Shown: positions 1-8,532 of the stretch, piece by piece | How positions within the stretch are numbered: the first letter of the stretch is position 1 | Layout: each line of letters opens with the position of its first letter | Assembly (NCBI GenBank): GCA_030532905.1 | Contig: JAUNKE010000024.1 | Coordinates: forward strand, 1-32,519 | From: Peptostreptococcaceae bacterium | GTDB taxonomy: Bacteria; Bacillota; Clostridia; Peptostreptococcales; Filifactoraceae | Length of the DNA stretch: 32,519 nt | Direction: 5' to 3' | Translations under genes and position numbers: made by a program | The notes under the pieces: model-generated | Database searches by the model: none | Told to the model about the DNA's origin: nothing | Seen by the model: the letters and a program-made list of their open reading frames with translations, nothing else

Positions 1-78
1 GACTAACTTCTACTTTGACTCCCGCCAAGTGGAAATTACTTTTTCACTTTAGGTCGTCGAAACTTGTTTGAAAATTGC

Positions 79-107
79 TTGACAATACATGGTAATTATA
101 GTAAAGT
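79..107 (+). promoter_or_regulatory. Sigma-A-type promoter upstream of rpmG
   Basis: A perfect TTGACA box at 79-84 is followed after 17 bases by TAAAGT at 102-107. It lies about 80 bases before the rpmG start and would drive rpmG-secE-nusG and probably rplK-rplA. The same -10 style (TAAACT) recurs at the rplJ promoter. Bases 1-78 hold no gene I can identify. Confidence 0.7.
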
Positions 108-186
108 ATATGGGTAAAACCATATTTACACCAATCTATGTTATGGAATAGATCCTTCTAGATTTAGAGTATATAGGAGGCACATT

Positions 187-336
187 ATGAGAGTAAAAGT
201 GACGTTAGCATGTCAAGAGTGTAAGCAGAGAAATTACGATACGATGAAAAACAAGAAGAACAATCCGGACAGAATTGAGATGGAAAAGTATTGTAAGTTC
301 TGCAAGAAACACACTACGCATAAGGAAACTAAATAG
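187..336 (+). CDS. rpmG: 50S ribosomal protein L33 (bL33), zinc form
   Basis: This encodes 49 residues beginning [17 protein letters not shown], a small basic protein of the large ribosomal subunit. Two CxxC pairs (C9/C12 and C36/C39) form the zinc ribbon of the zinc-binding L33 paralogue; zinc-free paralogues lack them. The ATG is preceded by an AGGAGG-type site ending about 6 bases upstream. It is the first gene of a cluster continuing 24 bases later with secE, the usual Firmicutes order rpmG-secE-nusG. No tRNA-Trp is visible in the rpmG-secE gap, where some relatives carry one. Length and motifs leave little doubt. Confidence 0.95.
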   Translation: MRVKVTLACQECKQRNYDTMKNKKNNPDRIEMEKYCKFCKKHTTHKETK

Positions 337-360
337 TTATTATCGAAAGGTGTGATTTGA

Positions 361-573
361 ATGCAAGCATCAAATGAAAAGTTTTCTCTGGGAAAATTTC
401 TCGGAGAAGTAAGAGCAGAGCTTAAGAAAGTTCACTGGCCAACAAAAAATGAGCTGTTGAACCATACGGTAACCGTATTGGCAACAGTAATTATTTTGTC
501 TGTTTTTATTTTTGTTGTAGATAAAGTCGTAACGACAGGAATCAGCAAGATATTGGAGATTATAGGAAGCTAG
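361..573 (+). CDS. secE: Preprotein translocase subunit SecE
   Basis: This is a 70-residue protein with the single-helix architecture of Gram-positive SecE. A charged amphipathic N-terminal half contains the conserved stretch ELKKVHWPTKNEL (about residues 20-32). One transmembrane helix follows at about residues 38-57, and a short tail ends the protein. SecE clamps SecY in the translocon of the cytoplasmic membrane. The upstream AAAGGTGTGAT serves as ribosome-binding site. The stop codon overlaps the ribosome-binding site of nusG, so the two are probably translationally coupled. Confidence 0.95.
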   Translation: MQASNEKFSLGKFLGEVRAELKKVHWPTKNELLNHTVTVLATVIILSVFIFVVDKVVTTGISKILEIIGS

Positions 574-578
574 GTGAT
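572..578 (+). promoter_or_regulatory. Ribosome-binding site that fixes the nusG start at TTG 583
   Basis: AGGTGAT at 572-578 overlaps the secE stop codon and matches the anti-Shine-Dalgarno sequence. It sits 4 bases before TTG 583. The alternative GTG at 574 lies inside this site and would add three residues (MIN) not typical of NusG N-termini. Confidence 0.7.
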
Positions 579-582
579 AAAC

Positions 583-1116
583 TTGAGTGATCAAGCGCTA
601 TGGTATGTAGTTCATACCTATTCCGGACATGAGAATAAAGTAAAAGCGACGATTGAAAAGGCAGTCAAGAATCGCGGAATGGAAGATGTCATTCAGATGG
701 TTTCCGTTCCGATGGAAGAGATTGTCGAAGTTAAAGACGGCAAGAAAAAAGTGAAACAGCGCAAAATTTTTCCGGGCTACTGCTTGGTAAAAATGATTGT
801 GACGGATGAATCTTGGTATGTTGTTCGAAACACCAAAGGGGTAACGGGATTTGTCGGACCGAATTCCAAACCGGTACCTTTGACACAGGAAGAAGTGGAC
901 AATATGGGTCTTGAACAAGAGATACGCCAAGTATTCAATTTCGATTTTGCAGTAGGTGACAAAGTGGAAATCATCGCCGGCGCATTTAATGAATTTGTTG
1001 GAACCGTAACCGAAATTTCAGCTGAAGAGGGAATGGCGAAGGTTCAAATTTTTATGTTCGGGGATCGAGAAACAATTCTTGATTTGGAATTGTCTCAAAT
1101 TAGAAAAGTAAGTTAA
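583..1116 (+). CDS. nusG: Transcription termination/antitermination factor NusG
   Basis: This encodes 177 residues from a TTG start, giving [20 protein letters not shown], the canonical beginning of the NGN domain. The NGN domain (about residues 8-115) binds the RNA polymerase clamp and carries the family signature [11 protein letters not shown]-terminal KOW domain (about residues 125-177, [19 protein letters not shown]) contacts NusE/S10 or Rho. The protein modulates pausing and couples transcription to translation. It overlaps regulatory sequence with secE and is followed after 25 bases by rplK. A GTG at 574 is a less likely start because it lies inside the ribosome-binding site. Confidence 0.95.
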   Translation: MSDQALWYVVHTYSGHENKVKATIEKAVKNRGMEDVIQMVSVPMEEIVEVKDGKKKVKQRKIFPGYCLVKMIVTDESWYVVRNTKGVTGFVGPNSKPVPLTQEEVDNMGLEQEIRQVFNFDFAVGDKVEIIAGAFNEFVGTVTEISAEEGMAKVQIFMFGDRETILDLELSQIRKVS

Positions 1117-1141
1117 AATCAGAAATGGGAGGTGTCATTTA

Positions 1142-1567
1142 ATGGCTAAAAAAGTAATTGGGCAAATTAAGCTTCAAATACCAGCTGGAAAAGCTACTCC
1201 AGCACCACCGGTAGGACCAGCTCTGGGACAGCACGGAGTAAACATAATGGAGTTCACAAAGCAGTATAATGCAAAAACTGCGGATCAAGCGGGTTTGATT
1301 ATACCAGTTGTTATTACTGTATATCAAGATAGATCGTTCTCTTTCATAACAAAGACTCCACCGGCAGCCGTACTAATCAAACGAGCTGCGAAGATTGAAT
1401 CAGGATCCGGAGAGCCTAACAAGAAAAAGGTAGCAAAGATAACATCCGCTCAAGTAAAAGAGATTGCGGAATACAAAATGCCGGATCTCAATGCTGCATC
1501 GGTTGAAGCAGCGATGAGCATGATTGCCGGAACGGCAAGAAGTATGGGAATAGTAGTAGAAGACTAA
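1142..1567 (+). CDS. rplK: 50S ribosomal protein L11 (uL11)
   Basis: This 141-residue protein has the full length and both domains of L11. The proline-rich N-terminal domain ([20 protein letters not shown], residues about 16-36) is the thiostrepton/GTPase-centre hinge. The C-terminal RNA-binding domain ends in the conserved [15 protein letters not shown]. It builds the stalk base with L10 and L7/L12, encoded just downstream. GGGAGGTG lies a few bases upstream of the ATG. It lies 25 bases after nusG and 64 bases before rplA, consistent with one transcript. Confidence 0.97.
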   Translation: MAKKVIGQIKLQIPAGKATPAPPVGPALGQHGVNIMEFTKQYNAKTADQAGLIIPVVITVYQDRSFSFITKTPPAAVLIKRAAKIESGSGEPNKKKVAKITSAQVKEIAEYKMPDLNAASVEAAMSMIAGTARSMGIVVED

Positions 1568-1631
1568 TTCTATTTTCTATATAGATTGGTGGGAGGAATG
1601 AACCGTTATTACCACAAAGGAGGATTATAAT

Positions 1632-2330
1632 ATGGCTAAACTACCTAAGAAGTATCAAGAAGCACTGAAAAAATATGACAAGTCAAACCTTTATGTTGCT
1701 TCTGAGGCATTAGGAATAGTAGTGGATATTGCATCGGCGAAGTTCGATGAAACCGTAGAAGCACACATTAAGTTGGGGGTTGACTCAAGACATGCCGATC
1801 AACAGGTAAGAGGTGCGATTGTATTGCCGCACGGAACAGGAAAAACAAAAAGAGTTCTTGTTTTTGCAAAAGGCGATAAAGCAAAAGAAGCTGAGGCTGC
1901 AGGAGCAGAATTTGTCGGCGCGGAAGACTTGGTAGCAAAAATCCAAGGCGAAAACTGGTTTGAATTTGATATCGTTGTAGCGACACCGGATATGATGGGT
2001 GTGGTTGGACGATTGGGAAAGGTACTTGGACCGAAAGGATTGATGCCGAACCCTAAATCCGGAACCGTAACATTCGATGTAGCAAAAGCGATTGAGGAAA
2101 TCAAAGCCGGTAAAGTGGAATACCGTTTGGACAAAACCAATATCATCCATGTACCGGTTGGAAAAGTATCTTTCGGAAAAGAAAAATTACAGGAAAACTT
2201 CTTCGCGCTTATCGATGCGGTTATCAAAGCGAAGCCGGCTGCTGCAAAAGGTCAGTACATTCGTTCAGTGACATTTGCAAGCACAATGGGACCGGGAGTA
2301 AAAGTAAATCCGGTAAGAGTAAGCGAATAA
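1632..2330 (+). CDS. rplA: 50S ribosomal protein L1 (uL1)
   Basis: This 232-residue protein matches bacterial L1 length and sequence. It has the signature [20 protein letters not shown] (about residues 125-144) of the second domain and the C-terminal [15 protein letters not shown] motif. L1 binds 23S rRNA at the mobile L1 stalk near the E site. In many bacteria it also represses the rplK-rplA mRNA; I did not identify a specific operator here. AAAGGAGG lies upstream of the ATG. The next promoter begins only 4 bases after the stop codon. Confidence 0.97.
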   Translation: MAKLPKKYQEALKKYDKSNLYVASEALGIVVDIASAKFDETVEAHIKLGVDSRHADQQVRGAIVLPHGTGKTKRVLVFAKGDKAKEAEAAGAEFVGAEDLVAKIQGENWFEFDIVVATPDMMGVVGRLGKVLGPKGLMPNPKSGTVTFDVAKAIEEIKAGKVEYRLDKTNIIHVPVGKVSFGKEKLQENFFALIDAVIKAKPAAAKGQYIRSVTFASTMGPGVKVNPVRVSE

Positions 2331-2333
2331 GAG

Positions 2334-2362
2334 TTGACAGACAACGGAAGTTGTAGTAAACT
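2334..2362 (+). promoter_or_regulatory. Promoter of the rplJ-rplL operon
   Basis: A perfect TTGACA (2334-2339) and TAAACT (2357-2362) are separated by 17 bases, right after the rplA stop. Transcription would start near 2370, just ahead of the L10 leader. Confidence 0.7.
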
Positions 2363-2380
2363 ATAAAAGTTGAAAAGTAA

Positions 2381-2471
2381 AGATGCTGTAGACAGCAGGT
2401 AACCGTAAATCCTGCCGAGGTAAGATAGAAATGAAAGCCTTGTTATGTCTATTTGCATAAAAGGCTTTTTT
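2381..2471 (+). promoter_or_regulatory. Ribosomal protein L10 leader RNA (rplJL autoregulation)
   Basis: The untranslated region before rplJ contains the conserved pair AGACAGCAGG (2390-2399) and CCTGCCGAGG (2411-2420), in which GCAGG can pair with CCTGC. These are hallmark sequences of the L10 leader. In this family the L10(L7/L12)4 complex binds the leader and represses its own operon. In Gram-positive bacteria this often works through the attenuator hairpin that follows here at 2434-2471. Confidence 0.85.
2434..2471 (+). terminator. Attenuator terminator inside the L10 leader
   Basis: AAAGCCTT (2434-2441) pairs with AAGGCTTT (2461-2468), and TTATG (2443-2447) with CATAA (2456-2460). The result is a 13-bp stem with one bulged base, ending in six T (2466-2471). 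It stands 22 bases before the rplJ start codon, so it can decide whether transcription enters rplJL. Confidence 0.8.
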
Positions 2472-2493
2472 GATTACGAAAGAAGGAGGTCCT

Positions 2494-3000
2494 ATGTCAA
2501 AAGCTATTGAATTAAAACAAGGCGTAGTAGCTGAAATTGTTGATAAGATGCAGAGAGCGCAGTCCGTAGTGGTTGTAAACTATAAAGGAATCACTGTGGA
2601 GCAGGCGACGGCACTTCGTAACAAATTCAGAGAAGCGGGCGTTGACTACAAGGTATATAAAAATACATTGGTTAGACGAGCTGCGAAAGAGCTGGGCAAA
2701 TTCGAAAAATTTGATGACGAAAACCTGGTTGGAACCAATGCGATTGCTTTTGGATTTGAAGATGCGGTAGCACCGGCAAAAATTATTGCCGATTTTGCAA
2801 AAGCAAATCCGATTGTTGAATTTAAAATGGGATATGTTGAAGGAGAATACTACGATGCTGCAGGATTGACCGCACTATCGAAGATTCCTTCAAGAGAAGA
2901 ACTTATTGCGAAACTTCTTGGAAGTCTTCGTGCACCGGTATCGAATTTTGTTTACTTGCTTGATGCAGTTGCGAAGAAAAAAGCAGAGGCGGAAGCATAA
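2494..3000 (+). CDS. rplJ: 50S ribosomal protein L10 (uL10)
   Basis: The protein has 168 residues and begins MSKAIELKQGVVAEIVDKM. The start is fixed by AGAAGGAGGT at 2481-2490; a TTG further upstream at 2470 lies in the attenuator and is rejected. The N-terminal globular domain contains the family motifs VVVNYKGITVEQ and YKVYKNTLVRRA. The C-terminal helix that carries L7/L12 dimers ends the protein. L10 anchors the stalk and, with L7/L12, is the probable repressor of this operon through the leader. rplL follows 30 bases later. Confidence 0.96.
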   Translation: MSKAIELKQGVVAEIVDKMQRAQSVVVVNYKGITVEQATALRNKFREAGVDYKVYKNTLVRRAAKELGKFEKFDDENLVGTNAIAFGFEDAVAPAKIIADFAKANPIVEFKMGYVEGEYYDAAGLTALSKIPSREELIAKLLGSLRAPVSNFVYLLDAVAKKKAEAEA

Positions 3001-3030
3001 GATTTAGAAAAATATTTGGAGGTAAAACAA

Positions 3031-3399
3031 ATGACAATAGAGCAAATTTTAGAAGCTATTGAGAACATGAAAGTATTGGAGCTGAACGAGCTCGTTAAAG
3101 CTGCTGAAGAAAAATTCGGCGTATCTGCTGCAGCACCTGTTGTGGTTGCAGGAGCAGGCGGCGGTGGCGGAGAAGCTGCTGAAGAAAAATCTGAATTTGA
3201 TGTAGTTCTTACAGATGCAGGAGCATCCAAAGTAGGAGTTATCAAAGTTGTTAGAGGAATTACAGGACTTGGTCTTAAAGAAGCGAAAGACCTTGTTGAC
3301 GGAGCTCCTAAGACAATCAAAGAAGCGGTATCTGCTGACGAAGCGAAGAAAATCGTTGAGGAACTTGAAGCGGCTGGAGCAAAAGCTGAGCTTAAGTAA
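3031..3399 (+). CDS. rplL: 50S ribosomal protein L7/L12 (bL12)
   Basis: The protein has 122 residues. The N-terminal dimerisation region is about residues 1-35. A flexible Ala/Gly-rich hinge with five consecutive glycines lies around residues 40-58. The C-terminal factor-binding domain carries the hallmark [20 protein letters not shown] and ends AGAKAELK. It recruits elongation factors to the ribosome stalk. The ATG at 3031 is preceded by TGGAGGT; an in-frame upstream ATG at 3016 precedes that site and is not used in the family. A terminator follows at once, so rpoB/rpoC are not co-transcribed in this genome. Confidence 0.96.
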   Translation: MTIEQILEAIENMKVLELNELVKAAEEKFGVSAAAPVVVAGAGGGGGEAAEEKSEFDVVLTDAGASKVGVIKVVRGITGLGLKEAKDLVDGAPKTIKEAVSADEAKKIVEELEAAGAKAELK

Positions 3400-3410
3400 T
3401 TCGGCAAATC

Positions 3411-3439
3411 AAAGACTGAGGAAAACCTCGGTCTTTTTT
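3411..3439 (+). terminator. Intrinsic terminator ending the rplJL operon
   Basis: AAAGACTGAGG (3411-3421), loop AAAA, then CCTCGGTCTTT (3426-3436) form an 11-bp stem with one G-T pair, running into a T tract. Confidence 0.9.
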
Positions 3440-3895
3440 GTTGCACAAAATTATTTTAATTTTGATGCGGATTTGAAGGTGCGGAAGCAATACCAAATTT
3501 TTGTAAAAGCAGTTTGCTTTTTAATGCGAATAGATTTTGTATTGTGAGCATTTACGGGAGTAAAGATGAAATTTTTTAATCGTGCTTTGTTTTTCATCCG
3601 AACTGCTTAGAATAGGATTTATCTTTGCAATTTTATCGTGATAGAGTCAATTGAAGCGCAAAACAAAAAAATTTTGGGGTAATTTTTGTATGTTTCGGTG
3701 AAACATATTACACAGAGAGTTTTTCGAAGTGTAGATTTTTGAATACATAAAGAATAAAAATTGAGGAAAAGCGACTCAAATAATCGAATTAAATTTCCGT
3801 TTAGGAAAAATAATTTTGAGAATTTCGCATTAAGAAAAGTTTTTGAGCGTCGATACAAAGATAGTAACACAAGGGATTTTATAATTGGAGGGAAA
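3440..3895 (+). other. Gene-free stretch between rplL and the first chemoreceptor
   Basis: About 455 AT-rich bases hold no convincing gene on either strand. A small AAAAGCA/TGCTTTTT hairpin (3505-3522) may be a secondary terminator. No clear promoter with both boxes was found, although the following receptor has a good ribosome-binding site (GGAGGG, 3887-3892). Confidence 0.5.
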
Positions 3896-5957
3896 ATGAA
3901 AGTTTTTAGTAACAAGGAGAGGAGCGGTTCGAAAGTAAGAACCATTCAAAGTGAAATTTTGATTGGAATTTTACCGTTGATATTAGTTTCGATGGTTTTG
4001 CTTTCGGGATTGGGATACTATGCTTCTTATAAAATTATTGAAGCAAATATCGGGAAAGAGCGTGAAAAAAGTCTTGTGGCTGCCGTAGAGATTATAAACA
4101 AATCGCTCGCGGAAAATCAAAAGGGTTGCGGAAGGTTTGGCGAAATCCGTTGAATCCAACAAAGAGGTGATGACGGGCAAAAACTTTGAAAAATTGTTAC
4201 CGTCGCTTATTAAAATCAATGACGAGACCTTCGGTGGTGGAATCTGGTTTGAGCCTTATGCATACAAAGAAGGACAGAAATATTTTTCGCCATACAGTTT
4301 CAGAGCGAACGGTAGTATTACTTTTTCGGAAAACTATTCTTTGGGCGACGGCGTTTACTACACCGATCAGGAATGGTACACGAATGTAAAAGGAACGGAC
4401 AAGACGGTTTGGAGTGCACCGTATTTCGACGACTTTGTCAAGATTTCAATGGTTACAGCATCGACGCCTTTCTTCAACGAGCAGGGCAAATTGATGGGGG
4501 TAACGACGGCGGACATCGATTTAACCCAGATGCAGAAGATGATTGTCGATTTGGAAACCAATAAAAAAGAGAAGGCTTTTCTAATCGACCAAAGCGGCGT
4601 CTATATCGCGGACAGCGATTCAAGCAAGCTGCTCAAAGTGAATATTAAAGATGAAGAGAACAAATCGCTTGCGGAGTTAGGACAAAAAATGCTTTCCGAA
4701 AAATCCGGTGAAGGTAAAGCGAAAATCAATGGCGAGAAATATCGTATTTGGTATGCCGAGGTGCCGGAGTCGGGATGGATTATTGCTCTTGGCAATGCAG
4801 AGTCGATGTTATATAAGAGCACCAATATTTTAGGAGGAGTTCTTGCCGTACTTTGTATGATTATTGTTGCGATTACGGGTGCGGTAATTATGTACATCGT
4901 TAGCAAACGCATCGTCGCGCCGATGAATTCACTTACGGAAGTGATGAGCAAGATTTCCATCGGAGATTTCTCGGTGGAAGTGGGCGATACGGTTGAAAAT
5001 GAAATCGGAGAAATAGCAAAGAGCAGCGCTCGCAGCTTGCATGAATACACGAAATATATCAAAGAAGCATCGGATATTTTATCTCAGATTGCCGACGGAA
5101 ATTTGGATTATGAATTGAAATTGAATTATGTGGGCGAGTTCGGTAAGTTGAAAGAAGCTTTGCAGAATATAAGAACTTCGCTGACGCAGACGCTTTCGAT
5201 TATCGGGCAATCATCCGCTAAAGTGGATATGGGTGCGTCTCAAGTTTCCTGCGGAGCTCAGGCATTGGCAACTTCGGCGACCGAGCAGGCGGCGACTCTG
5301 GAAGAACTCAATGCGTCCGTTGTACAAATTTCCGACAAGGCACAGGATAATTTGAGCTATGTCAAAACCGCAAGTGAGTATTCGGAGCAGGCGGCAAGAG
5401 GAATTTCCAACGGAAATGACTATATGAATGCGTTGACAAACGAAATGGCGCGCATCACGCAATCGTCCAATGAAATCGCCAATATCACCAAGACGATTGA
5501 AGACATTGCTTTCCAAACAAATATTTTGGCACTCAATGCGGCGATTGAAGCGGCAAGAGCGGGTGTCGCCGGCAAGGGATTTGCGGTAGTTGCGGAAGAA
5601 GTGCGCAACTTGGCGTCCAAATCGGCGGAAGCGGCGCAGCATACCGCATCGCTGATTGAAAATTCGGCGCAAACCGTATCGGAAGGTACAAGAATTGCGC
5701 AAGAGGCTTCACAGATTTTGAAAGAAGTTCAGGAGCAATACCGTTTTGCAAGTGAAAGCATGAGCAAAATAGAGAGCGCCTCGGAGCAACAGACCGATGC
5801 CATCGAGCAAATCAAATCGGGACTTACGCAGATATCCGCAGTGGTGCAAGGCAACGCGGCGACGGCAGAAGAAAATTCGGCAACCAGCCAAGAAATGTCC
5901 GCGCAGGCGAGCATGCTGCGACAGGAAATTTCACGCTTCAAATTATTATCCAAATGA
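3896..5957 (+). pseudogene. Methyl-accepting chemotaxis protein with a +1 frameshift
   Basis: Translation from ATG 3896 gives MKVFSNKERSGSKVRTIQSE, a TM helix and the start of a periplasmic-type sensor, then stops at 4151-4153. The rest continues in another frame to 5957: dCache sensor ([21 protein letters not shown]), second TM helix (near bases 4830-4900), HAMP, a HAMP-like repeat ([20 protein letters not shown]) and the signalling hairpin tip ([18 protein letters not shown]). Dropping one G from the GGG at 4123-4125 restores [20 protein letters not shown]. This aligns with the intact paralogue at 8533-10704, so one inserted base explains the break. It may be a recent inactivation or a sequencing error. 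If repaired, the protein is a full-length membrane chemoreceptor of unknown ligand. Confidence 0.85.
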
Positions 5958-6330
5958 GTGGGTAAAATAAATGGTTTTTAAAGAATTTTTATCGAATCCT
6001 TTGACGAACTTTCAAAAAGGCTTTAGATTGAGAGAAGAACGAATAATGTATGAAGCGAAATCGATTACCCGACTGATAACAAGTTTTGCCGAAATCAGCA
6101 AAAAAGTATAGATTGACTATAAGTAGAACAAAATCAAGTCTAATCTTTGAATTTTGGAAGTTAGTTCACATGTTTTAGAATTTCTATAATATAGAAAGAA
6201 TAGATACAAGTACAGAATGTTTTGTGGAAAAGGACTATCTTAAAATGTATCTCATAGCTGAGAATTCATTCACAAAAAAAAGATTATGAAATAATATTAT
6301 CGGTCGACTTATAATCAGGAGGATGAAACA
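5958..6330 (+). other. Gene-free stretch between chemoreceptors 1 and 2
   Basis: About 370 AT-rich bases contain no recognisable gene or clear terminator. A perfect TATAAT lies at 6185-6190 and the ribosome-binding site of the next gene (AGGAGG) at 6317-6322. Confidence 0.4.
6161..6190 (+). promoter_or_regulatory. Possible promoter of the second chemoreceptor
   Basis: TATAAT at 6185-6190 is perfect. The best -35 at 18 bases is TTAGTT (6161-6166), which is weak. It implies a 5' leader of about 130 bases. Confidence 0.35.
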
Positions 6331-8319
6331 ATGAGTATAAAAAATAAAATGCTTCTTTTTATAGGAGTACCCGTACTAGGGATTGTGATGCTGCTTTCTT
6401 CAATTGCCTATCAATATTCAAATGATCTTCTTTTGCAGGAAAGTACAAATTTGATGAGAGAAACAGCTGAAAAATATGCAACGAAGATGGAAACTTTACT
6501 AACAGAAAAGAAGGGATATATTGATATTATTTCGACGGATATTGAAAAAGAAATCCCGGATAAGGAAGCACTCAAAAAAACCTTAGAGTTTTTCACTAAT
6601 ACCAGAGCGGATGTTTCAGATTTTTTTATGGGTTATGAGGACAAAAGTTTTGTAGATGGTGCAGGATGGGTGGCTCCTGAGGATTTTGATCCCACATCAC
6701 GAGGATGGTATGTTGATGCTGTACAATCAGGAGCGATTATTCTATCGAAGCCGTATCAGACAGGTTCTGATGGAAAAGTAGTTCTTACGGTTGCTAAAGA
6801 TATTAAAGATAAAGAAAAGAGAATTGGAGTTTTAGGAATAGATATTTCTTTTGATTCAATCCACGAAATTGTGAGTAATATACAGATCAAACAGACGGGT
6901 AAAGCCTTCTTAGTGGACAAGAATGGAGATTTTATTATACATTCCAAATTTTCACTGGATGAAAACTTGTTTACGGTGGAAAATGGAAAGTATCAAATTT
7001 TAGACGGTAAACTTTTAACAGGAAAAGCTGAAATGCTAGAGGTTTCCATTGATAATGAAGAGAGATTCTATGTTTCATCTCCGATTGACGGAACCTCTTG
7101 GACACTCGTTATTTCAGTACCCAAAGCGGAAGTTATTGCACCTTCGGTAAATCTGGGGCAATTTATGCTGAAAGTAGGGTTGATTTCTGTTTCTGTTCTT
7201 ATTGTTGTTATTTTCATAGTCGCGACATCCATTGCACGCCCAATTAAATTGCTTAGCAAACAGATTGAACTTATTGGGAACTATAATCTGCGTGGAGAGG
7301 ATAATTCCCCGGCGGTGCGTTATTCAAAAAGCCGAGGAGAAGTTGGAATCATCGCAAGGTCTTTGATGCGGGTTCAAGTTACAATGAAAGAAATTATGGG
7401 CGATATCAGCGAAATGGCAAATCGTTTATCCGCCTCTTCGGAAGAGTTGACGGCAACGAGCCAACAGTCGGCGCATTCTGCAGAAAAGATGACGCATAAT
7501 GTAAACAACATATTTGAAAGCGCAGAAGAACAAGCTGAAGAAACAAAACGAGGAACAACGGCAATGAATGTTATGGAGAGTTCTTTGTTTGAGAACGAAA
7601 CGGCGATTCATAATTTGAATAAGACTGTAAGCAGTGTAATTGATGCAAGAGAAAACGGTGTTGTTGCGGTACAAGAATTAGTTCTTACAACCGAAAAGGT
7701 TCAGGAATCTTCAGAAACGGTAATGGGGGTAATTATTAATACAAATGAAAGTGCAATCAGGATTGAGGCTGTAAGCGGTATGATTAAATCTATTGCAAAT
7801 CAAACCAATCTACTTGCGCTAAACGCAGCGATTGAGGCGGCTAGAGCGGGAGAAAAGGGCAAAGGATTTGCAGTTGTTGCTGAAGAGATTCGTGAACTTG
7901 CGGAACAATCAACAAAGTTTACTGAGGAAATCAGTGATATAGTGGTCGATCTTAACGATAAGACATCAAAGGCTGTACAAATCATGGGTGAAGTAACCGA
8001 TACAATTGGAATTCAATCTTCTTGCGTGAAAGATACAGACAAGCAATTCGGCATAATTTCCGAAGAAATCGAGAATATCCATAATGCGCTTGAAAAACTG
8101 AATTTGTCCGGTTCTGAACTGGAAATTACAAAAAATAATCTGCTTAGCATCATTGAGAAAGTCGATATCCTGTCTCACCGGAATAAAGAATCGGCAAGAC
8201 AGTCAGTAGAATCTGCAGAACAGCAAGCAGCTTCGGCGGAGGAGATTGCGGGCTCCAGTTCCCATCTGTCAGATATGGCACAAAAAATGAGTGAAATTAC
8301 CGGGAAATTTATGTTATAA
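6331..8319 (+). CDS. Methyl-accepting chemotaxis protein, dCache type
   Basis: This 662-residue transmembrane receptor has TM1 at about 8-28, a dCache sensor at about 35-275, TM2 at about 281-301, HAMP at about 302-355 and a cytoplasmic coiled coil. The coiled coil contains the CheA/CheW-contacting hairpin [18 protein letters not shown]. The sensor shows R124, W126, Y127 (SRGWYVDA), Y142 and D171 (GIDIS), resembling the amino-acid-binding dCache motif, so an amino acid ligand is a reasonable inference. The start follows AGGAGG at 6317-6322. It is less GC-rich and clearly divergent from the receptors on either side, and lacks their second HAMP-like repeat. It has no CheR-tethering pentapeptide at the C-terminus. 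A strong terminator follows, so it is monocistronic. Confidence 0.93.
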   Translation: MSIKNKMLLFIGVPVLGIVMLLSSIAYQYSNDLLLQESTNLMRETAEKYATKMETLLTEKKGYIDIISTDIEKEIPDKEALKKTLEFFTNTRADVSDFFMGYEDKSFVDGAGWVAPEDFDPTSRGWYVDAVQSGAIILSKPYQTGSDGKVVLTVAKDIKDKEKRIGVLGIDISFDSIHEIVSNIQIKQTGKAFLVDKNGDFIIHSKFSLDENLFTVENGKYQILDGKLLTGKAEMLEVSIDNEERFYVSSPIDGTSWTLVISVPKAEVIAPSVNLGQFMLKVGLISVSVLIVVIFIVATSIARPIKLLSKQIELIGNYNLRGEDNSPAVRYSKSRGEVGIIARSLMRVQVTMKEIMGDISEMANRLSASSEELTATSQQSAHSAEKMTHNVNNIFESAEEQAEETKRGTTAMNVMESSLFENETAIHNLNKTVSSVIDARENGVVAVQELVLTTEKVQESSETVMGVIINTNESAIRIEAVSGMIKSIANQTNLLALNAAIEAARAGEKGKGFAVVAEEIRELAEQSTKFTEEISDIVVDLNDKTSKAVQIMGEVTDTIGIQSSCVKDTDKQFGIISEEIENIHNALEKLNLSGSELEITKNNLLSIIEKVDILSHRNKESARQSVESAEQQAASAEEIAGSSSHLSDMAQKMSEITGKFML

Positions 8320-8348
8320 AATCTCCACATAGTAAAATATTTTTAATA

Positions 8349-8380
8349 TAGACTCGAGAACTTAAGGACTCGAGTTTTTT
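8349..8380 (+). terminator. Intrinsic terminator after the second chemoreceptor
   Basis: ACTCGAG (8352-8358) pairs with CTCGAGT (8369-8375), extended by flanking wobble and A-T pairs, and ends in six T (8375-8380). Confidence 0.85.
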
Positions 8381-8532
8381 ACTTAAGTCAAAAACTTGTG
8401 TTTCTATAAAATCAAGTACATATATGGTAGTATATGCCAATTATTTTTTATCGGAAAACTTAGTTTGAATATTAGGAGACTGAACTTTGTGCCGATATTT
8501 TTGTTAAGAAGAAATGAATTTTGGAGGGTAAT

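Noticed and set aside
1..78. End of a tRNA or other RNA gene at the left edge
   Set aside because: No acceptor stem, T-loop or CCA end could be recognised in these bases.
4119..4153. Programmed frameshifting in the first chemoreceptor
   Set aside because: The needed shift is +1 at a short AAAAGGG with no slow codon, stop or stimulatory structure of known type, and the intact paralogue has no such site. A simple insertion explains it.
5958..6111. Possible short peptide gene after the first chemoreceptor
   Set aside because: A start codon near 5972 has no ribosome-binding site, the frame to the later stop at 6109 could not be confirmed as open, and nothing resembles a known family.
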